Assembly: GCA_002083475.1 (NCBI GenBank)
Contig: LWDI01000007.1
Span: 1 to 24,655 of the forward strand
Direction: 5' to 3'
Source of the DNA: Proteobacteria bacterium SG_bin5
Lineage (GTDB): Bacteria > Pseudomonadota > Alphaproteobacteria > Sphingomonadales > Sphingomonadaceae
Length of the DNA: 24,655 nt
Below, piece by piece: positions 1-6,919 of this stretch; the first letter of the stretch is position 1, and each line of letters begins with the position of its first letter. A model generated the notes under the pieces. That model ran no database searches. It saw only the letters and a program-made list of their open reading frames with translations, and was not told the origin of the DNA. The translations under genes were made by a program, and so were the position numbers.

Positions 1-1
1 G

Positions 2-571
2 GTGACGATCGACGGCGAAAGCCTGGCGCTCAGCGCGCGCTTCATGGTGGTGGCGACGCAAAACCCGATCGAGCAGCAAGGCGTCTATCCCCTGCCCGAG
101 GCGCAACTCGATCGCTTCCTGTTCAAACAGCGCGTCGATTATCCGTCGGCCGAGGAAGAGCGGCGGATCATCGCCGCGCACGGCGCGCGCCCGGCGGCGA
201 TGGACCCGGCCGATTGGGGCGTCGCGCGCTGCGCCGAGGCCGGCGCGATCGAGGCGGCGGTCGCGACCGTCACCCGCGTCCGGCTGGTCGAGGAAGTCGT
301 CGATTATATCGCTCAACTGATCCGCGCGACGCGCGCCTCGGGCGAGATCGAAAGCGGCGCGAGCCCGCGCGCGGGGGCGATGCTCGCCGGCGCCGCGCGC
401 GCCCGGGCCGCGCTCGACGGGCGCGATTTCGTGATCCCCGACGATGTGAAGGCGCTCGCCCCCGCGCTGCTGCGCCACCGGCTGATCTTGTCGCCGGCGG
501 CCGAGATCGGCGGGCGTTCGATCGAGGAAGCGGTGGCGGCGATCATCGCCCAGATCGAGGTGCCGCGTTGA
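2..571 (+). CDS. MoxR-family AAA+ ATPase, C-terminal part (5' end outside window)
   Basis: The visible 189 residues are the C-terminal part of a MoxR-type AAA+ ATPase, a chaperone-like ATPase thought to work with von Willebrand-type partner proteins at the membrane. The sensor-1 segment VATQNPIEQQG is near residues 17-27 and is followed by the family motif YPLPEAQLDRF, whose arginine is the usual finger position. The helical lid domain follows, with the typical ending SPRAGAMLAGAARA and a DDVKALAPALLRHR helix. Walker A and Walker B would lie upstream of base 1, so the gene is cut by the window edge; the GTG at base 2 is not its real start. The stop overlaps the TTG start of the next gene, which supports translational coupling with the DUF58 gene, its usual partner. 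Family assignment is secure; the substrate is unknown. Confidence 0.93.
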   Translation: MTIDGESLALSARFMVVATQNPIEQQGVYPLPEAQLDRFLFKQRVDYPSAEEERRIIAAHGARPAAMDPADWGVARCAEAGAIEAAVATVTRVRLVEEVVDYIAQLIRATRASGEIESGASPRAGAMLAGAARARAALDGRDFVIPDDVKALAPALLRHRLILSPAAEIGGRSIEEAVAAIIAQIEVPR

Positions 572-1875
572 TCTACCCCAGCCGCTTGGCGATCTGGGCG
601 GCGAGCCTGGGGGCGCCGGCGGCGCTGCTGTTGAGCGTGGTCGCGCCCGCGCGCTGGTCGCTCGCCTTGCTCTGGCCGCTCGCGGTCGGGCTGTTGGTGC
701 TGATCGACGCGCTGCTGGGCGCCGCGCGCGCGACCCTCGCGCTCGATTGGCCCGAATGCCTGCCGGTGGGCGTCGCGCGCGATGCCTGGGTGACGCTAAA
801 GCTGCGCGGCGGGCTCGCGCCTGCCGCCGAGATCGCGCTCGGCCTGCGCGGCGTCGCCGAATTTCCCGAGGACAATCGCGTGCGCGTGCCGCTCGAAGCC
901 GGGGCGGTGCGCGTCGCGATCCCCGTGGTGCCCCGGCGGCGCGGGCTGCTCGTCGCCGCGCGCGTCTGGGCGCGCTGGAGGGGGCCGCTCGGCCTCGTCT
1001 GGCACCAGCGCGTGCTGCGCGCCGAGGCCAAGGCACGCGTGCTGCCCGATCTGGAAGGGGTAAGGCTGCAGGCCGCGCAAATCTTCCAGCGCCACGCGCT
1101 CCTGGGGCTGATCGCGCAGATCGATCGGGGCGACGGCAGCGAATTCGATACGCTCGTCGATTTTCACCCCGGCATGGACCGCCGCCGGATCGATTGGAAA
1201 CATTCGGCGCGCCATGTGAAACTCCACGCCAAGGAATATCGCGCCGAGCGCAACAGCCAGATTCTGTTCCTGATCGACGCCGGCCGCCAGATGAGCGAGC
1301 CCGTCGCCGGGCTGCCGCGCATCGACCGCGCGGTGCAGGCGAGCCTGCTCACCGCCTGGGTCGCGCTGAAATTGGGGGACCGCGTCGCGATCGAGGCGTT
1401 CGACGCGGCGCCGCGATTGACGAGCGGCTTCGTCGCCGGCCCCGGCGCCTTCGCCGAACTCCAACTCGTCGCCGCCGAAATCGATTATAGCGGGGCGGAG
1501 AGCAATTACACTTTCGCGCTCACCACGCTCGCCAAAAGGCTCACGCGGCGCTCGATCATCGTGCTGTTCACCGAATTCACCGATCTCGCCGCCGCCGATT
1601 TCCTGGTGCGCGCGGTCGCGCGGCTGGTCGAGGCGCATTTGCTGATGGTGGTGGTGCTGCGCGACGAGGAGCTGGAGACGATCGCCACGAGCGCGCCAGA
1701 CACCGCCGACGACGTGACCCGCGCGGTGACCGCTGGTGGCTTGCTGCGCGACCGCGAGTTGGTGATCACGCGGCTCAAGCATCTGGGGGTGCAAGTGATC
1801 GAAAGCGAGCATGACCGTGTCGGCGAGCGGCTGGTCGCCGCTTATGCCGATCTCAAGCGGCGGGGGCGGTTGTGA
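568..1875 (+). CDS. DUF58 domain-containing protein (MoxR partner)
   Basis: A 435-residue DUF58 protein. The N-terminus (about residues 5-50) has two hydrophobic segments, so it is probably anchored in the inner membrane. The DUF58 signature is at about residues 188-215 (GDGSEFDTLVDF and then RRIDWKHSAR). A von Willebrand A-like fold follows, starting at the strand ILFLID near residue 232. The following DAGRQMS is close to, but not an exact match for, a metal-ion-dependent adhesion site. I chose the TTG at 568 because it overlaps the moxR stop (TTGA) and gives the expected N-terminal membrane segments; the upstream open frame is only an antisense-like shadow of moxR. The protein is known to co-occur with MoxR ATPases, and a role in cell-envelope complex assembly is inferred from that, not shown. 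Confidence 0.9.
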   Translation: MIYPSRLAIWAASLGAPAALLLSVVAPARWSLALLWPLAVGLLVLIDALLGAARATLALDWPECLPVGVARDAWVTLKLRGGLAPAAEIALGLRGVAEFPEDNRVRVPLEAGAVRVAIPVVPRRRGLLVAARVWARWRGPLGLVWHQRVLRAEAKARVLPDLEGVRLQAAQIFQRHALLGLIAQIDRGDGSEFDTLVDFHPGMDRRRIDWKHSARHVKLHAKEYRAERNSQILFLIDAGRQMSEPVAGLPRIDRAVQASLLTAWVALKLGDRVAIEAFDAAPRLTSGFVAGPGAFAELQLVAAEIDYSGAESNYTFALTTLAKRLTRRSIIVLFTEFTDLAAADFLVRAVARLVEAHLLMVVVLRDEELETIATSAPDTADDVTRAVTAGGLLRDRELVITRLKHLGVQVIESEHDRVGERLVAAYADLKRRGRL

Positions 1876-2894
1876 GCGCGCCGCCGCCGGTGCTGGTCAA
1901 TGCGACGCGCTTTCGCGCCGCGCATCAGGGTGATTGGGAACGGCTCGAACGCCTGGTCGCGCGGCTCGAAAAAGGCGCGGTCGGCAGCCTCGATCCCGAT
2001 GATCTGCTCGCGCTCCCCCAGCTTTACCGCGCGACTTTGTCCTCGCTCTCGGTCGCGCGCGAAACCTCGCTCGATCGCGCGCTGATCGCTTATTTGGAGC
2101 AGCTGTCGCGCCGCGCCTATTTCCAGCTTTACGGCGTGCCGACCTCGCCCGGCGCGCAGCTGCGCGATTTCTTCGCGCGCGGCTGGCCCGGCGCGGTGAA
2201 GGCGTTGTGGCGCGAAACCTTGGTCTCCGCGCTGCTCTTCGCGGTGAGCGCGGTGCTCGGCTATGTGCTGATCCGCCAGGACCCGAGCCTGTTCGGGGCG
2301 ATCATCGACCCTGATCTGGCGGGCGGACGCGTCCCTGGCGCCTCGGCCGCCGTGCTGCGCGAGACGCTGTACGACCCGCCCGGTCGCGGCGGCGCCGAGG
2401 GTGCGCTCGCCACTTTCGCGACGTTCCTGTTCACCCACAACGCCCAGGTCTCGATCCTGTGCTTCGCCTTGGGCTTCGCCTTCGGCGTGCCGACGGTGAT
2501 GCTGCTCATCACCAATGGCTTGATGATGGGCGCGCTGTTCGCGGTGTTCGTGCCCGCCGGGCTCGGCCCCAATCTCGCCGCCTGGCTGTCGATCCATGGC
2601 ACGACCGAGATTTTCGCGATCTTCTTGAGCGCCGCCGCTGGCCTCAGGATCGGCACCGCGATCGCTTTTCCCGGGCGCCAGGGGCGGATCGAGGCGGCGG
2701 TCGCGCAGGGGCGGCTCGCGGCGACGGCGATGGGGGGCACGGTGGTGATGCTCGCGGTCGCGGGCGTGCTCGAGGGGATCGGCCGGCAGACGGTGCAGGG
2801 CGACGCCGCGCGCGCGCTGATCGGGCTGGCGATGCTGACCCTGTGGCTCGCTTATTTCTATCTCCCGCGGGGGGGTCGCCGTGGCGCGGCCTAG
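1872..2894 (+). CDS. SpoIIM-like (DUF95) integral membrane protein
   Basis: A 340-residue polytopic membrane protein of the stage II sporulation protein M family. The soluble N-terminal third (to about residue 110) is helical. Hydrophobic segments are seen near 117-134, 193-222, 240-262, 288-303 and 314-331. The family's conserved H-G-x-x-E motif appears as HGTTEI at 242-247. The GTG start overlaps the DUF58 stop by four bases (GTGA). Homologues are common in non-sporulating Proteobacteria beside moxR, DUF58 and RDD genes, so the sporulation name does not describe its role here. I infer a membrane component working with the MoxR/DUF58 pair. The function is not established. Confidence 0.85.
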   Translation: MSAPPPVLVNATRFRAAHQGDWERLERLVARLEKGAVGSLDPDDLLALPQLYRATLSSLSVARETSLDRALIAYLEQLSRRAYFQLYGVPTSPGAQLRDFFARGWPGAVKALWRETLVSALLFAVSAVLGYVLIRQDPSLFGAIIDPDLAGGRVPGASAAVLRETLYDPPGRGGAEGALATFATFLFTHNAQVSILCFALGFAFGVPTVMLLITNGLMMGALFAVFVPAGLGPNLAAWLSIHGTTEIFAIFLSAAAGLRIGTAIAFPGRQGRIEAAVAQGRLAATAMGGTVVMLAVAGVLEGIGRQTVQGDAARALIGLAMLTLWLAYFYLPRGGRRGAA

Positions 2895-3720
2895 CGCGGC
2901 GCCCGATAGCCGGCGCGCCTTCGTCACCCCCGAAGGCATCGACCTGCGCTTGCGCCTGGCGAGCGCGAGCGCGCGCGCGGGCGCGTTCATGATCGACGCG
3001 GCGATCGTCCTGGGGGTGTTGATCGGCGCGACGCTGCTGCTCGCGCTGTTGGCCACGGGGCCGCAAAGCGGCAATCTGGTCGCGATCCTCTGGCTGGTCG
3101 TGTTCTTCGTGCTGCGCAACGGCTGGTTCATCCTGTTCGAAATGGGCGGGCGCGGCGCGACGCCGGGCAAGCGCGCGCTCGGCCTGCGCGTCGTCGCGCG
3201 CGATGGGGCGCGCCTGACCGGGGGCGCGGTGATCGCGCGCAACGCGATGCGCGAGGTCGAGCTGTTCGTGCCGCTTTCCTTCGCGCTCGGCCAGAGCTTC
3301 CAGAGCAATGGCGACGCCGCTTTCGCGATCGCCGCGCTGTTGTGGAGCGGGATTTTCCTGTTCTTTCCGCTGTTCAACCGCGATCGGCTGCGCGTCGGCG
3401 ATCTGCTCGCGGGGACTTGGGTGATCGAGGCGGGGAAGACCGCGCTCGCGGCCGATCTCGCGCTCGCGCCCCCCGCGCGGCGTTTTTCGGACGCGGCGCT
3501 TGCGCTCTACGGCGAATATGAGCTGCAAACGCTCGAAGACGTGCTGCGCGCGCGCCGGCCGCAGGCGATGAGCGTGGTCGCCGCGACGATCCGCGCCAAG
3601 GCGGGGCTGCCCGACGATGGCGACGACGAAGCGTTCCTACGCGATTATTACGCCGCGCTCTGCGCCCGGTTGGAGGCGGGGATGCTCGTCGGCCGGCGGC
3701 GGGCGGACAAGTTCGCCTAA
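2881..3720 (+). CDS. RDD family membrane protein
   Basis: A 279-residue RDD-family protein. Hydrophobic helices lie near residues 35-57, 65-86 and 147-163. The family arginine/aspartate signature is seen as RAGAFMIDA at 32-40. The conserved GATPGKRALGLRVV stretch follows near 92-105, and DRLRVGDLLAGTWVI is near 168-182. A hydrophilic tail of about 95 residues follows the RDD domain and has no motif I recognise. The GTG at 2881 overlaps the end of the SpoIIM-like gene by 14 bases, so it belongs to the same transcription unit. Some RDD proteins have been proposed as ion transporters or envelope factors; nothing here distinguishes these. It is the last gene of the cluster and faces a convergent gene. 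Confidence 0.85.
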   Translation: MARPSAAPDSRRAFVTPEGIDLRLRLASASARAGAFMIDAAIVLGVLIGATLLLALLATGPQSGNLVAILWLVVFFVLRNGWFILFEMGGRGATPGKRALGLRVVARDGARLTGGAVIARNAMREVELFVPLSFALGQSFQSNGDAAFAIAALLWSGIFLFFPLFNRDRLRVGDLLAGTWVIEAGKTALAADLALAPPARRFSDAALALYGEYELQTLEDVLRARRPQAMSVVAATIRAKAGLPDDGDDEAFLRDYYAALCARLEAGMLVGRRRADKFA

Positions 3721-3740
3721 AGCATCGAGCGAAATCCGAA

Positions 3741-3827
3741 CCGTTCGCTCTGACCTTGTCGAAGGGCCGTTCCGCCTTTCGGCGGTCGCAACACAATGGC
3801 GCGCTTCGACCGGCTTAGCGCGAACGG
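3741..3827. repeat. Family C palindromic element between convergent genes
   Basis: Two inverted arms, 3741-3766 (CCGTTCGCTCTGACC... GTCGAAGG) and 3803-3827 (GCTTCGAC...GCGAACGG), flank about 36 bases. They match, with a few substitutions, the arms of the element inside pheT (13536-13619) and the single arm at 21917-21941. The element fills the 132-base gap between the 3' ends of the RDD gene and the lipoprotein gene, where it could act as a bidirectional transcription barrier. That role is inference; there is no T-run. Confidence 0.75.
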
Positions 3828-3852
3828 CTGAACCTTCCGCGCTAATCCCGCC

Positions 3853-4581
3853 CTAGGCCCCTGCCGCCTTCAGCGCCGGCTGTAGCTGCGCCCAATCGCC
3901 GACATTGTCGAGCTTGCGCCCGTTCAGGATGAAAGTCGGCGTGCCGGCCACATTATATTGCTGGTTCGCCGCCTGATAGCGATCGGCGACCGCCTGGATC
4001 GCCTTGGGATCGGTGAGGCATTGGCGCGCGCGCGGCTCGGGAAGCCCGCGCTGCTTGACGAAATCGAGATAGCCGAGCCCCTGCGCGAAGATCAGCGCGA
4101 CTTGCGGCCCCGTCTGCCCTTGCGCCTGGCGCGCGACCGGCTCGACATTCTTGAGCAATTCCTGCTGGTTGCGCATCATTTGGTCGAGCATCGGGAAAAA
4201 GGCGTCGGCGCCCACGCAGTGGCCGAGCAGGATCGGCGCCAGATCGAGCGCGCCATGGATCGGATAATCGCGGAATTCATAGGAAAGCTTGCCCGCTTTG
4301 ATCAGCCCGTCCTTGAGCGCGGGGAAGCCCTCTTCGTCGAATTTCGCGCAATAGGGGCAGGCGCGCGAGCCATATTCGATCAGCTTCAAGGGCGCATCGG
4401 GATTGCCCATGCGATAGCCGCCCTCGGGCGTCGCGCTCACCACGTCGCTCCAGGCCTTGCCGGCGGGCGGCGCCTTGCCGGCGACGGGGGCGGCGACGGC
4501 CGTGGCCTCGCCGGTCGTGCCCTGCTGCCCGCACGCCGCGAGCGCCATCGCCCCGGCCAGCCCCAAAAGCTTACGCATCAT
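3853..4581 (-). CDS. DsbA-like thioredoxin-fold lipoprotein
   Basis: A thiol:disulfide oxidoreductase-like protein of up to 242 residues, related to DsbA/DsbG-type thioredoxin-fold proteins. It has a lipoprotein signal with lipobox LAAC (cysteine at residue 17), so it is probably lipid-anchored in the periplasm. The active-site pair is CPYC at residues 75-78. The cis-proline segment is GTPTF near the C-terminus, ahead of ILNGRKLD. Two adjacent ATGs exist. The ribosome-binding sequence AAGGAGG (4583-4589) lies one base from the first and four bases from the second (4578), so the second ATG is probably used. It follows the paralogous gene 4588-5304 by six bases and is the last gene of the dciA operon. 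A role in periplasmic disulfide formation or isomerisation is inferred from the family. Confidence 0.88.
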   Translation of the reverse strand: MMRKLLGLAGAMALAACGQQGTTGEATAVAAPVAGKAPPAGKAWSDVVSATPEGGYRMGNPDAPLKLIEYGSRACPYCAKFDEEGFPALKDGLIKAGKLSYEFRDYPIHGALDLAPILLGHCVGADAFFPMLDQMMRNQQELLKNVEPVARQAQGQTGPQVALIFAQGLGYLDFVKQRGLPEPRARQCLTDPKAIQAVADRYQAANQQYNVAGTPTFILNGRKLDNVGDWAQLQPALKAAGA

Positions 4582-4587
4582 GCCTCC

Positions 4588-5304
4588 TTACCCCTTCAGC
4601 CGTGCCTTGATGAGCGGTTCGAGCGTCGCCCAATCCCCCGCCTTCAGCTTGTCGTCGCCCACGAAGAAGCTCGGCGTGCCCGAGATCTTCTGCCACGCCG
4701 CCTGCGCTTGATCGGCGAGCTTCTGATTGGCCGCGCGATCGGCGAAACAGGCGGTGAGCTTGGCGGGCGTCGCGCCATAACGCGCGCCGATCGCGCTCAG
4801 CCCGGCGGCGTCGGCGAGCTTGCGCAGCCGCTCGCCCAGCGCGCCCTGCGCCTTGGCGCCTTCGCCCTGCGCATAGGCTAGCCCCTTGTCGAACCATTGC
4901 GGCTGCTCGGCGAAAATCGCCTCGACCGCGTCGAAATAGCGGCGCGGGCCAACGCAGCGCGCGACGATCGCGGCGCTCAAGTCGAGCTGGTCGCGCAAGG
5001 CGGGGCGGAGTTCCAGGCTCACCCGGCCCGAGGAGATCAGCGGCGTGAGTTCCTCTTTCGATTCGCGCGCGAAGGCGGCGCAATGCGGGCAAGTGAAGCT
5101 CGCATATTCGACGAGCTTCACCTTCGCGGTCGGCGCGCCGCGCACGAAAAAGCCCTCGGGCGTGCGCGCGGTCGCGCCCGTCCCGGTCTTGGCGGCGGTC
5201 TGGGTCGCGGTCTTGATCGGCGCCGCCTTGGTTTTCTTGGCCTCGGGCGCGGCGAGCGCCGCGCCGCCGGCGAGCAGCGCCAGCGCCATCATCACCTGCT
5301 TCAT
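4588..5304 (-). CDS. Periplasmic DsbA-family thiol:disulfide oxidoreductase
   Basis: A 238-residue secreted thioredoxin-fold protein. The N-terminus MKQVMMALALLAGGAALAAPE is a signal peptide, with likely cleavage after ALA at about residue 19. A lysine/threonine/alanine-rich linker follows to about residue 50. The catalytic motif is CPHC at 72-75, the same dipeptide as E. coli DsbA, and the cis-proline region is GTPSF. I chose the ATG at 5304 because it gives the signal peptide and overlaps the stop of the DUF721 gene by four bases (ATGA); the longer open frame upstream is a shadow of that gene. It is a tandem paralogue of the lipoprotein gene downstream. The likely role is oxidising cysteines of exported proteins. 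Confidence 0.9.
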   Translation of the reverse strand: MKQVMMALALLAGGAALAAPEAKKTKAAPIKTATQTAAKTGTGATARTPEGFFVRGAPTAKVKLVEYASFTCPHCAAFARESKEELTPLISSGRVSLELRPALRDQLDLSAAIVARCVGPRRYFDAVEAIFAEQPQWFDKGLAYAQGEGAKAQGALGERLRKLADAAGLSAIGARYGATPAKLTACFADRAANQKLADQAQAAWQKISGTPSFFVGDDKLKAGDWATLEPLIKARLKG

Positions 5305-5858
5305 TCCTTCTCGTCCCACTCCCCGCGCGCGCGCATCACCTTGGGCGCGCCTTGGCTGGTCGCGACGCCCGCCGCAAGCGCCGAAAGCACCGCCCGCAGC
5401 TCCGGGTCGGCGATCGCGCGCAGACTGTCGCCCAATTCGCTCGGCACCGGCTTTGGTTCGGGCGCGGGCGCGGGCGCGCGCTTGGCCGGCAGTTCGCCGC
5501 CGCGGATGCTCACCTTGGCGACGGCGGCATAGCCGAAGAAACGGTTCACCCGCTCGATGATCTCGGGCACGATATGCTGCATCATCGGCGCATGCGCCCC
5601 GCGCACCAGCAGATGGAGCGTGCCGCCCTCTTTCGAGCCGCGCGGGAAACGGATCGATTCGGGAACCGAGACGGCGGCGAAGCGCGCGCCCACGATCTCG
5701 CCCCAACGGCTGACGACCGAGCTTTGCACGAAGCCGAATTTGCGGAACGCCGCGCCCCCCACTTGCGGCAGCAGATCGGCGAGCGCGCGCGCGGGGCCGC
5801 CGCGGGCGGGGGCGATCGGCTTCAAATTGGGCGGGCTTTTGCTCACGCCTGCGTCCAT
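5301..5858 (-). CDS. dciA: DUF721 protein, DciA-like helicase-loader family
   Basis: A 185-residue DUF721 protein. DciA proteins of this family load or recruit the replicative helicase DnaB in bacteria lacking DnaC. The DUF721 region spans about residues 25-115: RALADLLPQVGGAAFRKFGF, then RWGEIVGARFAAVS, then a THLLVRG-type strand (LHLLVRGAHA) and an IIERVNRFFGYAAV helix. The C-terminal third is proline/alanine-rich and of low complexity, as is common in the family. The ATG start at 5858 lies 14 bases from the divergent mutY start. A GTG four codons in is a possible alternative. The stop overlaps the start of the dsbA-like gene. The helicase role is known for some members and inferred here. 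Confidence 0.82.
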   Translation of the reverse strand: MDAGVSKSPPNLKPIAPARGGPARALADLLPQVGGAAFRKFGFVQSSVVSRWGEIVGARFAAVSVPESIRFPRGSKEGGTLHLLVRGAHAPMMQHIVPEIIERVNRFFGYAAVAKVSIRGGELPAKRAPAPAPEPKPVPSELGDSLRAIADPELRAVLSALAAGVATSQGAPKVMRARGEWDEKE

Positions 5859-5873
5859 GCCATAGCCGGGGCG
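5839..5873 (+). promoter_or_regulatory. Candidate leaderless promoter of mutY
   Basis: TTGCTC at 5839-5844, a 16-base spacer and CATAGC at 5861-5866 resemble a -35/-10 pair. The mutY GTG begins at 5873, about seven bases after the -10-like hexamer, so transcription would start at the start codon itself. No Shine-Dalgarno sequence is visible. The promoter lies inside the start of the divergent dciA-like gene. Based on sequence likeness only. Confidence 0.4.
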
Positions 5874-6919
5874 TGCCCGCCAAGCTCGTTGATCCCGCCC
5901 AAATCGCCCCTGCCCTGCTCGCCTGGTACGACGTCCACGCCCGCGACCTGCCCTGGCGCGCGCGCGGCGGCCGAGCGGACCCCTATCGCGTGTGGCTGAG
6001 CGAGGTGATGCTCCAGCAGACGACGGTCGCGACCGTGCGCCCGCGCTTCCTGGAATTCGTCGCGCGCTGGCCGAGCGTCGAGGCGCTCGCCGCCGCCGAC
6101 GACGCGGCGCTGATGGCCGCCTGGGCGGGGCTCGGCTATTATGCCCGCGCGCGCAATTTGCTCGCCTGCGCGCGCGCGGTCGCCGCGCGGGGCGGCTTCC
6201 CCGCCGACGAGGCCGAGCTGCGCGCGCTCCCCGGCATCGGCGACTATACCGCCGCCGCGATCGCCGCGATCGCCTTCGGGCGGCGCGCGGTGGTGGTCGA
6301 TGGCAATGTCGAGCGCGTCGTCGCCCGCCTCTTCGCGCTCGCCGAACCCCTCCCCGCCGCCAAGCCGCTGATTCGCGCGCGCGCCGATGCGATCACCCCG
6401 CGCGCGCGGCCAGGCGATTTCGCCCAGGCGATGATGGACCTGGGGGCGATGCTCTGCACCCCGCGCGCGCCCGCTTGCGCGCTCTGCCCGCTCGCCTTCG
6501 CCTGCGCCGCGCGCGCACAAGGGGCGCCGAGCGCCTATCCGGTCAAGCCCGCCAAAGCCGCCAAGCCCCAGCGCTACGGCACCGCTTTCTGGCTCGAACG
6601 CGGCGGGCACGTGCTGCTCGTGCGCCGCCCGCCCAAGGGGCTGCTCGGCGGGATGCGCGCGCTGCCGACGGGACCCTGGGCGCCCACACCGCCGGGCCTC
6701 GCCGAGGCGCCCGCCGCCGCGCGCTGGCAGCTGCGCGCCGAACCCGCGCGCCACGTCTTCACCCATTTCCGGCTCGATCTGGCGCTCGCGGTCGCGACGC
6801 TTGCCGAAGGGCCGCTCGATTTGCCATCACCCGCCGAGTGGTGGCCGATCGGCGCGCTCGACTCGGCCGGGTTGCCGACCGTGTTCGCGAAGGCCGCCGC
6901 GCTGAGGAGAGAAGAATGA
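5873..6919 (+). CDS. mutY: A/G-specific adenine DNA glycosylase MutY
   Basis: A 348-residue MutY, which removes adenine mispaired with 8-oxoguanine in base excision repair. The catalytic glutamate is in LSEVMLQQT (residue 44). The helix-hairpin-helix is LPGIGDYTAAAI (from residue 119), and the catalytic aspartate is in VVVDGN (residue 143). The iron-sulfur loop is complete with Cys195-x6-Cys202-x2-Cys205-x5-Cys211. The C-terminal Nudix-like 8-oxoG recognition domain follows from about residue 229, including a FTHFRL loop equivalent to the FSH region. The GTG start at 5873 gives the usual N-terminus before the DLPWR motif. The stop overlaps the next ATG (ATGA). Length is normal for the family. 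Confidence 0.96.
   Translation: MPAKLVDPAQIAPALLAWYDVHARDLPWRARGGRADPYRVWLSEVMLQQTTVATVRPRFLEFVARWPSVEALAAADDAALMAAWAGLGYYARARNLLACARAVAARGGFPADEAELRALPGIGDYTAAAIAAIAFGRRAVVVDGNVERVVARLFALAEPLPAAKPLIRARADAITPRARPGDFAQAMMDLGAMLCTPRAPACALCPLAFACAARAQGAPSAYPVKPAKAAKPQRYGTAFWLERGGHVLLVRRPPKGLLGGMRALPTGPWAPTPPGLAEAPAAARWQLRAEPARHVFTHFRLDLALAVATLAEGPLDLPSPAEWWPIGALDSAGLPTVFAKAAALRREE

Noticed and set aside
1842..3377. Minus-strand open frame of 511 codons opposite the SpoIIM-like and RDD genes
   Set aside because: It is antisense to two genes with clear domains and membrane segments and has no recognisable motif of its own.
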